Shown here one piece after another: positions 1-9,269 of a DNA stretch of 64,000 nt. How positions within the stretch are numbered: the stretch's first letter is position 1; each line of letters begins with the position of its first letter. Made by a program: the position numbers and the translations under genes. This DNA comes from Stentor coeruleus (taxonomy: Eukaryota; Ciliophora; Heterotrichea; Heterotrichida; Stentoridae). The stretch covers positions 1 through 64,000 of the forward strand of contig MPUH01000148.1 in the NCBI GenBank assembly GCA_001970955.1. Direction: 5' to 3'. The notes beneath the pieces were generated by a model. It searched no databases, was not told the DNA's origin, and saw only the letters and a list, made by a program, of their open reading frames with translations.

Positions 1-148
1 GTGTACAAACTTCCATAATCATTAGGAATTATCCTTTAAGTTTTGAATAACTACATGAAGGTGCTATATAAAAAATTATTAGAAGGTCTTTTATCTGTTT
101 ATAACAAATTATATTACTAGCAGCTAAACTATAAACACAAAAAAATGT

Positions 149-279
149 TTATAAGAATAATATTTGACTTAGAAAAACATATTAAAAATACTCAAGAAAT
201 CATATACTATTTTNTTATAAGAATAATATTTGACTTAGAAAAACATATTAAAAATACTCAAGAAATCATATACTATTTT
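149..279. repeat. 65-bp direct duplication around N (assembly overlap)
   Basis: Positions 149-213 and 215-279 are identical and are separated by a single N at 214. This is the form expected when two contigs with overlapping ends are joined by a one-base gap instead of being merged. Confidence 0.85.
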
Positions 280-842
280 CAAAAAATGATTTATATTTTA
301 TCTTGAAGCTGATGTTATTTTAAAAACCCTTAAATAAATTTCTAGATTAGCTAATATCAATATAAAAGATTCGTAAAATTTTGATTAGGATTTATACATT
401 TTTATTTTCACTTGGATTTTAGTTGACTTTATAAACATGTATACACATGATTGAACATAATTTTAACTTTTATGAAGATCCAAACCAGATTATAGCTCCC
501 TTGACCTAATTAAAATATTTGAATTATTGGTATATGCATTTTGTTAGATAATTTTATACAAAATATAATCAGAGTCAAATAAATGGAGAAGAGTATAGTA
601 ATAAAGCACAAATTTTTTTTATAAAATGCAAAGTATTTAGAAAGAAGAATATGTAGATATAAAATTGTATAGAAAAGGGAATGATGAATATGTTTATATA
701 TTAAATTAGAAATTTATCGCATTTTATTTGTGATACTGATTCTAATTTAACTAAATAGCATATATTTATATTATAATACATCTAAACTTTATTTGCAAAT
801 TGATATTTTATTGAATCCCTAAAAGTTTAACCAAAATTTATC

Positions 843-923
843 TATAATTTTCAAAAATCTATTAGCATATTTATTTCAAAATNTATAATTTTCAAAAATC
901 TATTAGCATATTTATTTCAAAAT
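843..923. repeat. 40-bp direct duplication around N (assembly overlap)
   Basis: Positions 843-882 and 884-923 are identical around an N at 883, as at the other N's of this window. Confidence 0.85.
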
Positions 924-1662
924 ATTTCAGATCCAAAATGATGATCTTTGGAAACCTTTGGAAATTAAAACAAGTAAAATTTTAATCAATATAGTAGATT
1001 TCCTATAAGCAAATTATAGGAAAATTATTATAAACAAAGAGAATGCTCTGAAAATATATAATAAAGATTTATTTGCAAAAGATTTAGTTAAAACTGAAAA
1101 ATTCTAGCTTGAAATTTTTTTTTATCTAATACAATTGACTTTATACTGTTTATAAAACCAAAAAAATATAAAATTTTTGACCTTTTTTAAATTTTCATAG
1201 TATCTATTTGACTATATACTTTTTTTATCAAATAATTATATTATCATGTGCAAAAGTGTTTGTAATATATGAATAAAATAAGGTTTAAAATTTCTTAAAC
1301 AAATCAAAAGACTATCTTGAGAATTATATATTGAGTTATGGATATTTTATATACAGGTCTGTAGCTTTTTTTATAGGGTTATTAACTAATTAAAAGTCAA
1401 GATCATTAATAATTTCGTAGTGATGTTTTAGAAATAATAAATATATCTATACGAAATTCTAACTTTTTGAGTTTCTTCTAAATACCTTAAATCATTTCTA
1501 AGGTGCTAGTTAACTATAATAAGTTCATCATCCTTCAACATAAAAAATTACAACTTTATGTATATATATTTTTAAACCATATTCATATATATTTTTTACT
1601 CATAAAAGTTTGTAATATATATTCTCATTTATTAGTAAAAATTTAAAAGGATATTTAAGGTA

Positions 1663-1842
1663 TTGGAAAAATATCAAGCAAAGCTTATAGATGATTTTTT
1701 AAGCTTTAATGAATAAAATCCTGATATAACTCATCTTCTATCAAATCACAAAAAGTTTTTAAAGGATTCAAATTCAAATAAAATTGCAAAAGTAAGGCTT
1801 GGAATTCCAGCTTCTGATTTTAAAATTAAAGAAAATCTCTAG
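1663..1842 (+). pseudogene. possible decayed coding fragment
   Basis: One frame reads 59 codons with a protein-like composition (Lys, Leu, Asp and Ser rich) to a TAG at 1840-1842. It has a single internal TAA that no 15-nt GT..AG intron removes. There is no convincing ATG and I do not recognise the product. It may be a gene remnant or a chance open stretch. Confidence 0.2.
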
Positions 1843-2084
1843 ATTATAAATATATACATCCTAGTCATTATTTATAGTCAAGATAATGATCAAAAAGAAA
1901 CTTTGATTTTATAAAGGAAATTGTTTCTTTTAATATCAAATTAAAATTTCACTGCATAATACTCTTTTTTTTTTCAATTTCCTATTGCAAAGATAATTTT
2001 AAAGCTGCATATTTAGGGCATCGAGTTAAACTTTCCTTTTTCAAGAGTCAAAATTATTACCTTTTATATTTGTTGCAAATAAAT

Positions 2085-5000
2085 ATGGAAATCCCTGCTA
2101 AGAGAATCAACTCTAATAAAAGGGCAATACAAAGTATTCATAAAAGACCAAAAACCGAACTGCTTTTAAAATCAATTCTCAAATCTATCTATCTTCGTAA
2201 AGAATTATGGATAGAAATAATAGACTATTTAGACACAAAGACTTACTTTTGTATAATTTCCCAAATAAATTCTTTCTTTTATTCCCTTGTAAAAAATTGC
2301 AAGAATTACAGAACTTCATTAAATATTTGCTTATTAGCTGGCTATTCAGTAATAAAAAACTCATTTCGCTTCAAGATAATCAAAAATAGTAAGGGTATGG
2401 ATTATATTCTTAACTGCCAACAGCTAAATAAACTTGAAATTAAGTTGAAATATGTTGAAAATCAAAACGCTAATGCTTTTCAGTCTCGATTGAATTTCAC
2501 TAGTTTTTTATTTCCAATGATTGAATTAAAATCTATAAAAATTTTGAAGCTTCGTATTGGGAAGCTATTTTTTATTGAGAGACAATTTTATGAAGAAATT
2601 GAGAGCATACTAAATATCTTAGAAAATATAGAGGTACTTAAAATATGTTTAAATTATTATTTTACTAGACAATGCTATTCTATTTTAAGCAAATGCATAA
2701 AAAGCTACCAAAATCAAAGAGTATTTCCTAAAAAATTGTCGATAAGCTATTGTGATCAAATAGATGACACTATTGATGATTTGCTTGAATCTTTAAACGA
2801 TAATAATGGTTTAGAAAAATTTTCTATGAAAAATAATGGTGGCTTAGGTTATTCATATAAAATGACTAAGTTTCTTAAAGAAAATTATTGCTTAAAAATA
2901 CTTAAACTTCCTTATAACATATTTTTTAATGAAACTTCAGCAAGAGATTTATGTAGCTATTTAGCATATAACAATATAATAGAAGAACTTCAAGTAAATG
3001 ATTCTTTGTTAATATCTTTAGAATTGTTTATTGATACTATTCTAATTAATAAAAGTTTGAAAATACTTGTGTTATTGAATTTAAATAAAGATGATATGTA
3101 TAAAGTTAATATAGACGATTTATGCAAAATTTTAAATTCACTTGCTTATACTTTAATTGAAAAGTTTTCAATCACTAGTTTTATTAACAAAAATATAAAT
3201 AAAAATTGCCTTTTAACTCAAGAAGAGATTGGAACAAAAATGGACAATTTTCTAACATCTCTCGATTTTTATCTTAGCACATCGCAAAGTATAAAAAATA
3301 TAAAAATTGATTTTTATGATTTGCCTTTAAAATATGTTTCACCATTTGCTGACTTAATAATTAAACATGTAAAACTGGGCCGTATTGAATATTTTTCTGG
3401 ACAAAATCTTAAAATGCTTATAGAAAATAAAATCGAAATATTGGAACTAGTAAAAAATAATGAAAGATATAAATATTTTTCAAGTATTGAAATTCTTTGC
3501 GAAATTTATAGAAGATATTTAGTTAATGCTGATAAGATTGTCAAAATTATCGAAAAAAAAAAATTCAAAAATATTATTGTCGTTGAAGAATTTATAAAAA
3601 ATGTAGCATTAAGTAAAAGATTGAAATTGAATACATATAAAAAATCCATACCTTGTCCTTTGTATTATTTTTCATTAATAATCTTATCAGTAAGGGCGGA
3701 ACAAATAATAGAACTGAACATAAAAAACACTCTAGAAATTATATATAATTTTGCACTTCTTGAGCTTTTAAAAGAATTTAAATCATTGCAAATACTTAAA
3801 TTTGAAATTAATGATAGGTTTTACTTAAAAAAAATTTTCATAAATTTATTAAAAACAGTCAATTCATCACTAAACAAAATTTCCTTTATCGAATGTTGCT
3901 TACATAAAAATTTGTCTGTGAAGCTAAATAAAATATTTACTGACTCAGTACTTCCGAAATCTTTGAAAAAATTAAAATTTAAAAGTTGTCAACTTTTGTT
4001 AAAAGGATGTAAACAAAATAAAAATATGAATAATTTTATGTCAAATCATACACTTACATCTTTAACCCTTTCTGAAATAGCCTTGAGTACTGAATTAATT
4101 GATCAATTAGCTGAAGGTCTTAAAGAAAATCAAACTATAACCCATTTGAAATTTGAAAGATTCTCATTAATAAACAAAAAAGGGTATTTTGAAAACAATC
4201 CCAAAATACAAATTGATTTATTTTTATTAATTTTATCAAGTTTAGATTCTAAGACAAATTTTGAAAAGCTTACTTTATATTTTCCTTATGGGAATTTGAT
4301 GAAAAAAGATACAACAGATGATATTGCTGAAAAATTTTTAGCTGACATTAAAAACTTACTGAATAAAAATAAAAAACTTAAAGAATTCAATGTATTTCTT
4401 GATATTCCCAGTAAATATTTATTGGAATACAGTGACATTTTATTAGATTCTATTCAGAAAAACACAGAATTAAAAGTTGTAAATTTTTTCAATATAGATG
4501 AAATAGTTTTAGAAGATAATAAAACTTGTCACCTTGCTAGTGAATATTTTCATAAGGATATGTATCGGGAGCCAAAAAGTAAAACTTTGCAAAAATTAAT
4601 TAAAAAAAAAAAAGAATTTGATGAATATATGGCGATTGTACTTTCTGAACTTCTTAAAAATAATAGGCCTTTAATTTTCAATAAACTTATCAAAACAGTT
4701 TTCGGAAAAAAAACCTTGTTGAATAATAAGAGATTAGACTTAGTGGGAAAAAAAAAATCTTATAGAGGGTTTTATATTTATAAATACAATTTTATTGAAA
4801 TATTTTCTTTATTAGAAGAAATCACAATATCTAATTCTATTATCACTTTAGAAGCAATGATTATTATTGAGAAAAATTTACAAAAACTTGAGCATCTCCA
4901 TACAATCAAGATATTAAAAAATATTTATATAACCAAAGATATATCTGGATTTTTTGGGGTAAAACATCTAGTTTACTTTAAAATCCTGATAATGTTTTAT

Positions 5001-5741
5001 TTTCAATTGACTTTAGATATATCTGGATTTTTTGGGGCAAAACATCTAGTTTACTTTAAAATCCTTGATAATGTTTTATTTTCAATTGACTTTAATTCTT
5101 TTTCAAATAGAATGAAAAATTCTAGTATTGAAAATTTTACCTTTATAAACTTTGCTGTTATTGGTGATGAAAATTATTATGAATATTTCAAACAATTATT
5201 TAAAGCTTTTTCTTGTAATTCTTTAAAAAAATTGAAAATCTCCATAGCATTTACTCCTATCATTTTGAATCTGCTTATCCGAAAACTTTTCTCATTTAAA
5301 ATTTTAGAATCCTTAACAATTCCATTACAAAGTAATTATGAAAGCTATAAAATTAGTATAAAAACACTTATATCTGTAGTAAAAAATAAACAAACAAAGC
5401 TTAATAGAATTAAGATTCATAAATATATTTGGGATATAGAGAAACTTATGGAAAATAATAGATTAGAATTTAATGGATGCCAGTTTTGTCCAGGAGATTT
5501 AATGATTTTAGCTGAACTTTGTGAAGAAAAATTTTTTAAAAATGTGAAATGTGTTGATTTATCAGATAATAGAGAAGTTGTTGATGATAATTTTGTGAAA
5601 AATATAACGAGGATTATTAAGGCTATAAAATGTAGTGAAATTGTTTTGAAAAATTCTAGATGTAATGAGAAACATGTTGAAGAAATCAAAAATATTTTAG
5701 GAAAGAATAAGATTTCTTCACTTAGTTTAGTATTATCTTAG
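2085..5741 (+). CDS. giant F-box/leucine-rich-repeat-like protein
   Basis: Unknown protein of about 1,218 aa. The first ATG is at 2085, in the context AAATAAATATG; the frame is open slightly upstream without an ATG. Residues about 40-75 (ELWIEIIDYLD and following) resemble an F-box. The rest is repeated Leu/Ile/Asn-rich segments of the ribonuclease-inhibitor-like LRR type, such as LTSLTLSEIALS near residue 670 and CVDLSDNREVVDDN near the C-terminus. By family logic it could be a substrate adaptor for an SCF ubiquitin ligase; that is inference. Codon use is extremely A/T-rich, with several poly-A runs of 8 or more, as in the other low-complexity genes here. A 78/79-bp tandem duplication lies inside it at 4938-5094. 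The gene ends with TAG. Confidence 0.75.
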   Translation: MEIPAKRINSNKRAIQSIHKRPKTELLLKSILKSIYLRKELWIEIIDYLDTKTYFCIISQINSFFYSLVKNCKNYRTSLNICLLAGYSVIKNSFRFKIIKNSKGMDYILNCQQLNKLEIKLKYVENQNANAFQSRLNFTSFLFPMIELKSIKILKLRIGKLFFIERQFYEEIESILNILENIEVLKICLNYYFTRQCYSILSKCIKSYQNQRVFPKKLSISYCDQIDDTIDDLLESLNDNNGLEKFSMKNNGGLGYSYKMTKFLKENYCLKILKLPYNIFFNETSARDLCSYLAYNNIIEELQVNDSLLISLELFIDTILINKSLKILVLLNLNKDDMYKVNIDDLCKILNSLAYTLIEKFSITSFINKNINKNCLLTQEEIGTKMDNFLTSLDFYLSTSQSIKNIKIDFYDLPLKYVSPFADLIIKHVKLGRIEYFSGQNLKMLIENKIEILELVKNNERYKYFSSIEILCEIYRRYLVNADKIVKIIEKKKFKNIIVVEEFIKNVALSKRLKLNTYKKSIPCPLYYFSLIILSVRAEQIIELNIKNTLEIIYNFALLELLKEFKSLQILKFEINDRFYLKKIFINLLKTVNSSLNKISFIECCLHKNLSVKLNKIFTDSVLPKSLKKLKFKSCQLLLKGCKQNKNMNNFMSNHTLTSLTLSEIALSTELIDQLAEGLKENQTITHLKFERFSLINKKGYFENNPKIQIDLFLLILSSLDSKTNFEKLTLYFPYGNLMKKDTTDDIAEKFLADIKNLLNKNKKLKEFNVFLDIPSKYLLEYSDILLDSIQKNTELKVVNFFNIDEIVLEDNKTCHLASEYFHKDMYREPKSKTLQKLIKKKKEFDEYMAIVLSELLKNNRPLIFNKLIKTVFGKKTLLNNKRLDLVGKKKSYRGFYIYKYNFIEIFSLLEEITISNSIITLEAMIIIEKNLQKLEHLHTIKILKNIYITKDISGFFGVKHLVYFKILIMFYFQLTLDISGFFGAKHLVYFKILDNVLFSIDFNSFSNRMKNSSIENFTFINFAVIGDENYYEYFKQLFKAFSCNSLKKLKISIAFTPIILNLLIRKLFSFKILESLTIPLQSNYESYKISIKTLISVVKNKQTKLNRIKIHKYIWDIEKLMENNRLEFNGCQFCPGDLMILAELCEEKFFKNVKCVDLSDNREVVDDNFVKNITRIIKAIKCSEIVLKNSRCNEKHVEEIKNILGKNKISSLSLVLS
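4938..5094 (+). repeat. 78/79-bp tandem duplication inside the LRR gene
   Basis: Copy 1 (4938-5015, 78 bp) and copy 2 (5016-5094, 79 bp) differ by one substitution and one T. Both begin with codons for DISGFFG. The missing T shifts copy 1 so that its second half reads differently from copy 2. The 78-bp period keeps the gene open, and dropping copy 1 leaves a normal-looking LRR segment. Confidence 0.85.
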
Positions 5742-6240
5742 AAATATTTTTAATAGTTAGTTTTAAATACTTTAATTAATGTTTTGATGCTGTTAATATC
5801 AAATACAGATATCTTTATGACTAAAATCTTGAGATAAAAAAATATGCTATAATTTTCAATGGTATAAAAAATTGTAAAATAACCACTCTTAAGCATTCAT
5901 TCAAATCCCTCTGATTAATTATATATAAATACCTAATATCACAATTAAAAAATCATATTAGAAATAGCAAAATTATCTTAAAAGTGTCAAAGTTTTATTT
6001 TCTTTTGAATTTTTCGTATTTTTCTCATCATTGGTCATAAAATCATATCTTTGTCTACCTTGTTTGAATTTTTCAAACATTAAATAGCTTCATTTCTTAT
6101 GTTTAAGATAGAGGTAATTTTCCCTTGAGATTGTTTATATAACCATTATACTTATGATATACCTTTTTATTACCAATTTAATAAAAATTCATAAAACTTA
6201 ATAAACTAACTTAAGCTTACGCTATACCTTAAAGAATCAA
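5742..6240. other. intergenic, convergent 3' ends
   Basis: Spacer between the 3' ends of the LRR gene (+) and the zinc-finger gene (-). It is AT-rich and no gene or structured element was seen. Confidence 0.6.
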
Positions 6241-6588
6241 CTAGAATGCTTCCTTAAAATCTTTACATTCTAGTAAATTTTCAATTTTATCCGCTGTGTG
6301 GGAGAATTTATGGGATCTTTTATGTAGACATAATGAACTGATATGCCTGAACAATTTTCCGCAATCCTGACAGCTATAAGGTTTTACCCCACTATGCAAA
6401 TGAGTGTGCTCGATTAAGTTCTGGTGGCTGGCGAATAATTTCGAACACTGTTGACATTTGTATCTTTTATACTTTAAGTGGACTATCTCAATATGCTTTC
6501 GAAGATTGAATCTTGTACTATAAAATTTACCACAGTTGTCTACGATACAGCAATATTGAGTGATTGTGAAGTCACTTATACTCTTCAT
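6241..6588 (-). CDS. three-finger C2H2 zinc-finger protein
   Basis: A 115-aa protein with three consecutive C2H2 fingers: CCIVDNCGKFYSTRFNLRKH (x4) H, then CQQCSKLFASHQNLIEH (x3) H, then CQDCGKLFRHISSLCLH (x3) H. Linkers between fingers are of the H-x-G-x-K-P-Y type (HSGVKPY), which is typical of DNA-binding fingers. It is therefore probably a small nuclear DNA-binding factor; the target is unknown. The start is the first ATG after an upstream stop, and it ends with TAG. The flank on its 5' side (right) is poorer in C than in G on the + strand, the signature seen 5' of other minus-strand genes here. Confidence 0.8.
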   Translation of the reverse strand: MKSISDFTITQYCCIVDNCGKFYSTRFNLRKHIEIVHLKYKRYKCQQCSKLFASHQNLIEHTHLHSGVKPYSCQDCGKLFRHISSLCLHKRSHKFSHTADKIENLLECKDFKEAF

Positions 6589-8046
6589 AAATTATTATGT
6601 CTATGGCGATGATTAATCTAAAAAGCTATTTTTTAAGGTTATAAAATATTTTAACAAATATTTTTTTGTTGATATTTTAAGCATAAGACAATATAGTGCC
6701 CCCTGATTAGTGAGAGGGCATAAGAATAAATTGAAAATTTATTATACTTATTTAAATTTAAATAACTAATGGTTTGGGATTAAAATGGTGCATAAGATTT
6801 ATATGAGTAAATCGAGACAAGGTATATTTTCTTTATGTATTTAATACATAAATAGGTAAAAATACAGATGTTTTGTTTATAAGTCTTGAGGCTACCTAGT
6901 ATTGTTTTCGATAATAATTTCGCTAAAATAGGGGTATGGTAAAATAGGACGTTGTATGTATCTTTTATATTTGAGAAATACATGAAAAACTAATTAAGGA
7001 TGTATTAATTAGGGATTTTAAGACTAAATATTTCGTATTACTCTTCGTACTTTAATAAATCCTTTTTATTATGTTCCAAAAATTGTTATTGTCAGCTTTG
7101 AAATTTTCAGTTAGTTCACAGCTGGGCTGATTTTGGGTTTTTTAAGGGTTTGTATCAGGAAAGCACTCAGAGGAAGCTGATGTAAATTTTATATTCCCAG
7201 TATTACGAAGAAAATGAGGTATCCAAACTATTTAAATTTGCAAATAGAATTTCATATTTAAGCTAATATTTTAATTTCCAAGATGAGAATAAGTATGGAT
7301 TCTAGATAGAAAGAGTTTTACAGTTATACACAATACAATATTTTACTACTAATAAATACATTATAGCAAAAGATGCATTTAATTACTGTTATAGACAACT
7401 TTTATTTCAAAGATCAAAAATTAAAGCTTTATACCTTCATAAAGATATAATCACAATAAAAAAATAGCATGCATGCAATAAGGAAATAAGATAAAACACA
7501 AAAAAACTTAATCAAACAGTACAATAAAGAGTATCGAAATGCGCATAATATATTATTTTTTAATTCAAAAGCTATAATACCATCAGTAATAATAAAATAT
7601 AAATAAAACACACTTAGATTAATACATAAATCCCAAAGCTGTTGGGAATACACTATTAACTTTTGAATAAATTTTAAGTATCCCAGTTTTCCGATTTTAA
7701 AAAAAATCATTATCATTTTACTACACAAAACACCCTTCATCCTAAAAATTTACCCAAAAAAACATACTCATACAAACCCTACAAACTACATCACAAAAGC
7801 ACTTAAATCCTTTTCATCCAATTTTTCCAATATATTTATCATTTTTACTTTTTAACCTCCCAAAAATACTCCTATTAAAATTCACTTCTTATTCTTATCA
7901 TTATCAAAACTTCCATTCAAATCCCATCTTGCAATTATCCTAAAAATCCTATGCATTTAAACAACCAATAAAACTTCCAAATCCTTCCAAAATCCCATCC
8001 CAAAACCCTTCAAGCATTTAACTTCAACTAGATTTCCTAATATAAA
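6589..8046. other. intergenic region with G-free promoter-side tract
   Basis: No confident gene. Part of 7190-7430 reads as protein-like codons on the + strand but is broken by stops. 7741-8040 contains only 5 G against 82 C on the + strand and leads into the + gene at 8047, matching the composition seen 5' of other genes in this window. Confidence 0.6.
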
Positions 8047-8649
8047 ATGAATATGTCAAAAAACAGTGACGAACTTTTTGGACATTCAGCCGTTATGCTT
8101 ACAAGAAAAAAGCCAGTTTCATGGTCTTTTGGGAAAGAGTCACGTTTCAGAGAAAGGAAAAAAACAATAGATGCCGCATTTGTCTCTATGCCTTCAACTC
8201 TAAGCCCTAGGTCCACAGTTTTAGGATTTGGTGCTCGATGGACTCCACATAATGAAAAAGGTAAAGATAGTCCTCCACCAGATACTTATAATATCCCAAC
8301 AACTTTAGGTACAAGAGGTCCAAGATTAGTTAAAGAGTCATCATTACCTCCATTAACTTCAATAAAATTTACAACACCTGGTCCAGGAACTTATGAATGC
8401 CCATCACCTATAGGAAAAGAAGCACCAAAATATACTTTTCATGGGACGAATTTCAAATTAAAAGCAAGTGAAAGTCCTGCTCCTGGGTTTTATTCCCCGA
8501 AATCAGCCTATTTAGAGTTTTCAGGGTTTAAACATATTACTTTTGGAGTTGGGGAAAGGATTTTGTTTCGGAAAAAATCTGTTGATGGTCCTGGACCTGG
8601 AAGTTATGAGATATCTAGAGGTATTGGAAGGAGGCTACAACGATGATAG
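8047..8649 (+). CDS. SHIPPO/STPGR-repeat ciliary protein
   Basis: A 200-aa protein with the PGPG-x-Y repeats of the SHIPPO (ODF3/CIMAP) family: PPPDTYNIP, TPGPGTYECP, APGFYSPK and GPGPGSYEI. Known members are microtubule-associated proteins of axonemes, some of them microtubule inner proteins, so a role in cilia is likely. The start is the first ATG of the frame, directly after TATAAA. The frame meets TGA at 8644-8646 followed immediately by TAG at 8647-8649. If TGA is Trp, the protein ends Arg-Trp; otherwise it ends one residue earlier. The upstream 300 bp is almost G-free and the downstream flank almost C-free. Confidence 0.85.
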
Positions 8650-8812
8650 ATAGTTATTGTATGTTTTATAAATTTTAACGATTTTTTTCTAATGAAATAT
8701 AGGAATATTTTGATGACAAAATTAGGGTTTTGGGATTATTAGGAAATGTTTAAGGATTATTGAGATTTAGATATGGTTTTAGTTTTAGTTTTTATGTTGG
8801 ATTAAAGACTTT

Positions 8813-9229
8813 TTATGGGTTTTTACATTTGATGTATTTACTTGAGTTTATAGTTTTTAATTTGTTAAGTTTGCTGTAGAACTCTGTTCGTTTTTTAAAC
8901 AAATTTGATGATTTTGATATGAAAGGAGATTTCATTTGTCTTGAAAGAAGTTTAGTTAGGTTTTCTGATTTACGCATTTTAGGGAATATGTAGATGTCCT
9001 TTGGTTCTGTTAGCACCCTTGCGTTGTTGTTGGTTAGAGTTTTTAATCCTTTTCGGTAAGATGAAGGAATTTTAGAAGCTGGGGAGCTTGATTTGGACCT
9101 ATTCGTAGAATATGCCCTATGAGATATAGAAAGAAAACTATTAACATCATAACGATTTTTAGTCCATGTTTCTTGTTTCCTCATTTCAAAAGGTGACAAA
9201 GCCCTTAGTCTACTTTTTTTCACATACAT
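8813..9229 (-). CDS. small basic protein of unknown function
   Basis: A 138-aa, strongly basic protein rich in Ser, Lys, Arg and Asn, with no recognised domain. It has short Ser/Pro patches such as SSSPASKIPSS that resemble disordered cytoskeleton-associated proteins. It ends with TAA and is followed to the left by C-poor DNA belonging to the convergent SHIPPO gene. Its start codon lies about 40 bp from the 3' end of the IRE1 gene, which is on the same strand, so any upstream promoter must be very short. It is accepted as a gene because of its codon composition and length, with moderate confidence. Confidence 0.55.
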   Translation of the reverse strand: MYVKKSRLRALSPFEMRKQETWTKNRYDVNSFLSISHRAYSTNRSKSSSPASKIPSSYRKGLKTLTNNNARVLTEPKDIYIFPKMRKSENLTKLLSRQMKSPFISKSSNLFKKRTEFYSKLNKLKTINSSKYIKCKNP

Positions 9230-9269
9230 ATCTTATTATATTTAATCATTTTTCTCTCTCTAATTAATT

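Larger units (their letters stand above)
1..2084. other. AT-rich spacer, no confident gene
   Basis: No gene can be supported here. The stretch is very AT-rich with many stops in all frames and carries two N-marked contig overlaps, listed separately. The left edge shows no telomeric repeat. A weak coding-like stretch near 1663-1842 is listed separately. Confidence 0.6.

Noticed and set aside
6780-6983. 67-codon minus-strand frame
   Set aside because: Low complexity, no recognisable features, and no flanking composition signal.
7429-7740. 103-codon minus-strand frame, Phe/Leu/Ile-rich
   Set aside because: The flank on its 5' side is G-poor on the + strand, the opposite of what is seen 5' of other minus-strand genes. 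Composition is generic AT-rich hydrophobic and there is no domain.
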